From contig DXVA01000175.1 of NCBI GenBank assembly GCA_019408975.1, forward strand, positions 1 to 9,153: a stretch of DNA of 9,153 nucleotides. Reading direction: 5' to 3'. The position numbers and the translations under genes were made by a program. The first letter of the stretch is position 1; every line of letters starts with the position of its first letter. The DNA is from Lentisphaeria bacterium (GTDB lineage: Bacteria > Verrucomicrobiota > Lentisphaeria > Victivallales > UBA1829). Below the pieces are notes generated by a model that ran no database searches, was not told the origin of the DNA, and saw only the letters and a list, made by a program, of their open reading frames with translations. This document shows positions 6,423 through 9,153 of this stretch, piece after piece.

Positions 6423-7513
6423 CAGGCACTCCTCCTGCGGAACGGAACCTCTGTGATGTGCGGCAGACGGGCAAAGGTGTCCAGCGTCAGGTCGCTGAAC
6501 TTTCCGGCGGCGCAGTAGTGATATGCCAGCCCGGCGACCATCGCGGCGTTGTCCGTACAGAATTTTTTCGGAGCGATCAGCGGAATCACTCCGCGGGGAA
6601 CCGTCGATTCAAAACGCTTGCGCAGAGGCGTATTGCAGGCGACGCCGCCGCTCAATATCGCAGATTTGCAGTGAAAATGCCTCACCGCATCAAATGCCTT
6701 TGTGCAGAGTACATCCACCACAGCTTCCTGATAGGACGCGAGCGTATCGGTCAGGACCTGCCCCTCCAGATGCTCCGCATTGCCGTCCGGAGAAAGATTG
6801 CGCGCATGATACAGCAGTGCGGTCTTAAGCCCGCTGAAACTGAAGTTGAAACGGTTTTCAGGAGCCAGCGCCTTGCCTGCCGTGCCGGTCAGGGAGCGGG
6901 GAAAATTGTATTTGCGGATGTCACCCGGCGCCGCCAGTTTTTCAATGACGGGCCCGCCCGGGTACCCCAGATTCAGCATCTTCGCTCCCTTGTCGAGACA
7001 CTCTCCCGCGGCATCGTCGATCGTGCTTCCGACCACCTGCGCCCTGCCGTCTTCCGTGATAATGACAATCGAGGTATGCCCGCCGGAAACCACGAGCGCT
7101 GCCATCGGGTAGAGCGCCGGATCGTCGAATTCATACTGTTCGGAGTCGATGAACACCCCGTACATATGAGCGAGGAAATGGTTGATCCCGATCAGCGGCT
7201 TTCCGTAAGCGGCGGCAAGCCCCTTGGCGAAATTCAGACCGACCAGAAGCGCGGGGACAAGCCCGGGGGCGTGCGTCACGGCGATCGCGTCGATCTCACC
7301 GAAAGAGACGCCGGCAGTCGTCATCGCCTCATTGCAGACTTTCTCAATCGCGGTCAGATGTTCGCGCGCCGCAAGCTCCGGCACGACGCCGCCGTAGACG
7401 GCATGTTTCGCCATCTGCGATGAGACGGCATTGGAAATCACTTTTTTCCCGTTTTCGACAACGGCGACCGCAGTTTCATCGCAACTGCTTTCAATTCCCA
7501 GTATAAGAGCCAT
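6422..7513 (-). CDS. tsaD: tRNA N6-adenosine threonylcarbamoyltransferase TsaD
   Basis: TsaD transfers the threonylcarbamoyl group from threonylcarbamoyl-AMP to A37 of ANN-decoding tRNAs, working with TsaB and TsaE. The 363-residue protein starts MALILGIESSCDETAVAVV, the family's usual N-terminus. Metal ligands are His112 and His116 in INHFLAHMYG, matching the spacing in E. coli TsaD. SGGHTS follows at 143-148, then DDAAGECLDKGAKMLNLGYPGGP, FSFSGLKTALL, a LSGGVACN block, and CTDNAAMVA near the C-terminus with the last ligand Asp. The frame is open upstream to 7654, but the ATG at 7513 has AGGA seven bases before it and gives the canonical start. It leads the operon tsaD-HAD-M20. Neither tsaB nor tsaE is in the window. 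Confidence 0.97.
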   Translation of the reverse strand: MALILGIESSCDETAVAVVENGKKVISNAVSSQMAKHAVYGGVVPELAAREHLTAIEKVCNEAMTTAGVSFGEIDAIAVTHAPGLVPALLVGLNFAKGLAAAYGKPLIGINHFLAHMYGVFIDSEQYEFDDPALYPMAALVVSGGHTSIVIITEDGRAQVVGSTIDDAAGECLDKGAKMLNLGYPGGPVIEKLAAPGDIRKYNFPRSLTGTAGKALAPENRFNFSFSGLKTALLYHARNLSPDGNAEHLEGQVLTDTLASYQEAVVDVLCTKAFDAVRHFHCKSAILSGGVACNTPLRKRFESTVPRGVIPLIAPKKFCTDNAAMVAGLAYHYCAAGKFSDLTLDTFARLPHITEVPFRRRSA

Positions 7514-7559
7514 TACAAAATCCTGAATTAAAATTTTCTGCAAACACGTCGCAGTGTGT

Positions 7560-7588
7560 AATCTAGCATACGACAAAAGTTTTTCCAA
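7560..7588 (-). promoter_or_regulatory. Possible promoter of the tsaD operon
   Basis: On the minus strand TTGGAA (7588-7583) and TAGATT (7565-7560) are separated by 17 bases; each matches the consensus at four of six positions. It lies about 47 bases before the tsaD ATG in the only sizeable gap upstream of the operon. Confidence 0.4.
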
Positions 7589-7624
7589 CCGGACCGGGCA
7601 AAAATCAGGAAAATCGTTCCCGGC

Positions 7625-7643
7625 AAAAAGAGCGGTCCCCCGC
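7625..7643 (-). terminator. Weak terminator candidate after the AraC-family gene
   Basis: On the minus strand a GCGG/CCGC stem with a 4-base loop (7643-7632) is followed by TCTTTTT. It lies about 20 bases past the stop codon. The stem is only four pairs, so it is a weak call. Confidence 0.25.
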
Positions 7644-7661
7644 CGTAAATCCACACTGTTT

Positions 7662-8537
7662 TCACAGATTCTTCTGTCTCCGGGCTTCGCGCGGCGTCAT
7701 TCCGGCAATCCTGCGGAACTCCTGCGAAAAATAGAACTGATTGCAGTATCCCAGCTTATAAGCAATCTCCTTGACCGACAGCGAGGTGTTGCCCAGCAGA
7801 TACTGCGCTCTGGCGATACGGCTCTCCAGACGGTAGCGCATCGGAGAAACACCCAGCCGCTCCTGAAACAGGCGGTTCAAAGTGGAAACGCTGATCCCCA
7901 GGCTGGCGGCAATTTCCTGAACCGGCGTTTTACGGTCCAGTGCACTTTCAAGAATCATTTGCGCTCTGGCGAGCAGCCCTCCCGAATCCTCTTTCTGCGG
8001 CGCCAGCATGGAAAGCTCCGTCAGAAACTTGTGGCACACCCCCAGAAGCTCCGGAATCGCCTCCCGCGTCTGGTTATGAAGAAGTTCCCCGATCTTCCTG
8101 ATTTCGTCGGCAAAAGATTCACTGCCGCCGGCTTCGAGAATCAGGAAACGGTTCAGCCCGAGTGTTTCCATAATGGATTGCAGGTTCTTGCCCATGAATT
8201 CCGCAACAACTTTCTTGTAGCCGCCCGAAGGACCGTTCTTGAAGAAATAAGAAGCATTCTGCGGAATGACGAGAATTTTCCCCGGCGTGATCAGATGCTC
8301 TTTTTCCTCGAAACGATAGATGATGTCGCCTTCGGTCACGATGGTGACGATCATGAAACGGCAGAGTGTTTCGGAGAACCATGTCCGGCTGCTGCGCTCG
8401 ATCTCCTCCACGCAGAACGGATAAAGCGGAAGCTCGTCCGTCATGGGCATGTTCCAGATTTCATGTCTGGAAAAATCCGGTTTCTGAAGCGGCAGAGGCG
8501 TCCGGCAGGTGTGTCTTCGCTTTCTGATGTCCGACAT
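7662..8537 (-). CDS. AraC-family transcriptional regulator with cupin-like sensor domain
   Basis: This 291-residue protein has an N-terminal cupin-like region (about 35-115, including EGDIIYRFEEKEHLITPGKILVIP) and a C-terminal AraC DNA-binding domain (about 188-288). The first helix-turn-helix is near 205-227 (VQEIAASLGISVSTLNRLF). The second lies near 253-276 and leads into the family signature GYCNQFYFSQEFRRIAGMTPREAR (264-287). This layout is typical of activators that sense a sugar or small molecule. The start is the first ATG after the AT-rich intergenic region, with only a weak ribosome site (GAG about six bases before); Met30 or Met32 would remove part of the N-terminus but not the cupin core. 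It is divergent from the prepilin-like gene at 8693, and the intergenic region has direct and inverted repeats suited to control of either gene. Ligand unknown. Confidence 0.93.
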   Translation of the reverse strand: MSDIRKRRHTCRTPLPLQKPDFSRHEIWNMPMTDELPLYPFCVEEIERSSRTWFSETLCRFMIVTIVTEGDIIYRFEEKEHLITPGKILVIPQNASYFFKNGPSGGYKKVVAEFMGKNLQSIMETLGLNRFLILEAGGSESFADEIRKIGELLHNQTREAIPELLGVCHKFLTELSMLAPQKEDSGGLLARAQMILESALDRKTPVQEIAASLGISVSTLNRLFQERLGVSPMRYRLESRIARAQYLLGNTSLSVKEIAYKLGYCNQFYFSQEFRRIAGMTPREARRQKNL

Positions 8538-8557
8538 ATCTCAACTCACTGACTTTT

Positions 8558-8589
8558 TTCCATATATTTTTTATAAAACTTCCATATAT
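8558..8589. promoter_or_regulatory. Pair of 10-bp direct repeats, 22 bp apart: candidate AraC-family sites
   Basis: TTCCATATAT occurs at 8558-8567 and again at 8580-8589, a start-to-start distance of 22 bp, about two helical turns. AraC-family proteins commonly bind direct repeats at about 21-22 bp spacing. The pair lies between the AraC-type start (8537) and the predicted -35 box of the rightward gene (8607). The repeats are AT-rich, so chance is possible. Confidence 0.5.
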
Positions 8590-8606
8590 ATTACAGCCTG
8601 ATTCTA

Positions 8607-8634
8607 TTGATGCAAATGATTTTTTGCATATAAT
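8607..8634 (+). promoter_or_regulatory. Promoter of the prepilin-like gene at 8693
   Basis: TTGATG (8607-8612) and a perfect TATAAT (8629-8634) are 16 bases apart, in an AT-rich divergent region. The predicted transcript starts near 8641, giving a leader of about 50 bases. Confidence 0.6.
8610..8629. promoter_or_regulatory. Inverted repeat between the -35 and -10 boxes
   Basis: ATGCAAA (8610-8616) and TTTGCAT (8623-8629) are perfect inverted 7-mers separated by six bases. They fill the spacer of the promoter above, so a dimeric protein bound here would block RNA polymerase. The protein is not known from this sequence. Confidence 0.5.
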
Positions 8635-8681
8635 ATCAATAAATCTTCAAGATATTTTTTGATTTTGGGTGAAAAAGCCAC

Positions 8682-8686
8682 GGAGG
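8682..8686 (+). promoter_or_regulatory. Strong ribosome binding site fixing the ATG at 8693
   Basis: GGAGG is followed by six bases and then ATG. It is the strongest Shine-Dalgarno site in the plus-strand part of the window and supports translation through the repeat units downstream. Confidence 0.85.
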
Positions 8687-8692
8687 TCAATT

Positions 8693-9153
8693 ATGAAACA
8701 GAAAATACAAACAGCCGGAAGCAAACACAGCAAACACGCTTCAATACTGTCTCGGATATCATCCCGGTTCCAAATTCAATTGTTGAATTGTTCGATTGTT
8801 CAATTGTTCAAATGTTTCCCCGTTCCTTCTTACTTCCCTGTTCCCTGTTCTTCTGCTCTTACTTCGAGGGTAAAAATAAGAATTTTTACCCTCATAGAGC
8901 TCCTCAGGAAGAAAAGCTGCAAAAAGGATGTTTCATTCCGGCGGCAGGACAGGGCAGGACGTCGCCAGTCCCCTGATCTTGCTTCTTCCTTCTTCATTCA
9001 ATTGTTGAATTGTTCGATTGTTCAATTGTTCAAATATTTCCCCGTTCCTTCCAACTTCAGAGTTCCTTGTTCTTCTGTTCTTACTTCGAGGGTAAAAATA
9101 AGAATTTTCACCCTCATAGAGCTCCTCATCGTCGTGGCGATCATCGCGATTCT
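8693..9153 (+). CDS. Prepilin-like gene with 1.5 repeat cassettes before its pilin core (3' partial)
   Basis: From ATG 8693 the frame is open for 153 codons to the window edge, starting MKQKIQTAGSKHSKH. FTLIEL appears at residues 65-70 and again at 139-144. Only the second is followed by a pilin-type hydrophobic core (LIVVAIIAI), after which the window ends. Residues from about 28 to 64 are encoded by a partial repeat copy and 65-138 by a full one; their ends are nearly identical, finishing TSRVKIRI before each FTLIEL. The leader before the usable pilin core is thus 138 residues, far longer than in normal prepilins. A good promoter, GGAGG ribosome site and unbroken frame all say it is expressed. 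No internal ATG, GTG or TTG directly precedes the final FTLIEL. The missing 3' part should show whether it has an H-X9-DG end like the gene at 1344. Confidence 0.8.
   Translation, partial: MKQKIQTAGSKHSKHASILSRISSRFQIQLLNCSIVQLFKCFPVPSYFPVPCSSALTSRVKIRIFTLIELLRKKSCKKDVSFRRQDRAGRRQSPDLASSFFIQLLNCSIVQLFKYFPVPSNFRVPCSSVLTSRVKIRIFTLIELLIVVAIIAI
8774..8884 (+). repeat. FTLIEL repeat unit, copy B (111-bp partial, 3' half)
   Basis: It aligns without gaps to 8996-9106 (the 3' half of copy C) with 8 mismatches by my count, about 93% identity. It has the same octamer run, pyrimidine tract and hairpin left arm. Homology begins abruptly at ATTCAATTG; the sequence before it is not repeat-like. Confidence 0.85.
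8779..8810 (+). repeat. Four 8-bp tandem repeats inside copy B
   Basis: ATTGTTGA, ATTGTTCG, ATTGTTCA and ATTGTTCA run head to tail, identical to the run in copy C. Confidence 0.85.
8866..8893 (+). other. Perfect 12-bp hairpin over FTLIEL codons (copy B end)
   Basis: GAGGGTAAAAAT (8866-8877), loop AAGA and ATTTTTACCCTC (8882-8893) pair perfectly. Compared with the hairpin at 1592 two base pairs differ, and both partners have changed in each case. Confidence 0.85.
8885..9106 (+). repeat. FTLIEL-to-FTLIEL repeat unit, copy C (222 bp, in frame)
   Basis: A full unit with the same order as copy A: FTLIEL codons, the block CATTCCGGCGGCAGGACAGG, GCCAGTCCCCTGAT, octamers, pyrimidine tract and hairpin arm. 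At 74 codons it is one codon longer than copy A. It is open in the reading frame of the gene starting at 8693. Confidence 0.88.
9001..9032 (+). repeat. Four 8-bp tandem repeats inside copy C
   Basis: ATTGTTGA, ATTGTTCG, ATTGTTCA and ATTGTTCA run head to tail. Confidence 0.85.
9088..9115 (+). other. 12-bp hairpin with one mismatch over FTLIEL codons (copy C end)
   Basis: GAGGGTAAAAAT (9088-9099), loop AAGA and ATTTTCACCCTC (9104-9115) pair except for A9094 opposite C9109. On the minus strand this position would be a G-T (G-U) wobble. Confidence 0.8.

Noticed and set aside
6386..7423. 345-codon plus-strand frame opposite tsaD
   Set aside because: It is a shadow of tsaD, which is recognised without doubt.
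7514..7654. 47-residue N-terminal extension of TsaD
   Set aside because: It is not TsaD-like; the ATG at 7513 has a ribosome site and gives the family's standard N-terminus.
8659..8976. Plus-strand 105-codon frame starting ATG 8659 across copy B and into copy C
   Set aside because: It has no ribosome site, and it overlaps the frame from 8693, which has GGAGG, a pilin core and runs on to the edge.
8774..9115. Repeats near the right end as a CRISPR array
   Set aside because: The units are about 220 bp, coding and without spacer structure; the octamers are directly adjacent.

Overview
The window looks like part of a Lentisphaerae genome, close to Victivallis. This is inferred from gene content, not from a search. 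The signs are prepilin-type proteins with FTLIELLIVIAIIAIL cores and an H-X9-DG motif, LacI and AraC regulators beside them, a secreted glycosidase-like protein, and moderately GC-rich coding DNA with AT-rich promoters.

Layout. Positions 1-177 may hold the start of a minus-strand gene (weak). Positions 186-242 hold a consensus promoter and a perfect 16-bp palindromic operator in front of a plus-strand operon. That operon encodes a LacI-type regulator (266-1360), an overlapping prepilin-like gene (1344-2369) and a secreted glycoside-hydrolase-like protein (2406-4367). A 201-bp convergent spacer follows. The minus-strand operon read from 7513 down to 4569 is tsaD, then a HAD phosphatase, then an M20 amidohydrolase. 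An AraC-family regulator (8537 to 7662, minus) stands divergent from a second prepilin-like gene that starts at 8693 and runs off the right edge. Their shared intergenic region has a 22-bp-spaced direct repeat and an inverted repeat lying between the -35 and -10 boxes.

The most unusual feature is a repeated coding unit of about 220 bp inside both prepilin-like genes. It runs from one FTLIEL-coding sequence to the next: 219 bp at 1392-1610, 222 bp at 8885-9106, plus a 111-bp partial copy at 8774-8884. It stays in frame and open in both genes. Each copy ends in a 12-bp stem whose right arm is the next FTLIEL-coding sequence and whose left arm changes to match it. Each unit also carries four 8-bp ATTGTTCA-like repeats and a pyrimidine-rich tract. 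Removing one unit from the first gene would restore an ordinary prepilin with a 16-residue leader. I read it as a modular, probably mobile or recombining cassette that uses the pilin signal sequence as its joint.

How the genes fit together: the LacI operon looks like a self-regulated unit pairing a sugar-sensing repressor, a pseudopilin and a secreted enzyme. The AraC/prepilin pair may be a second unit of the same kind. The tsaD operon is housekeeping.
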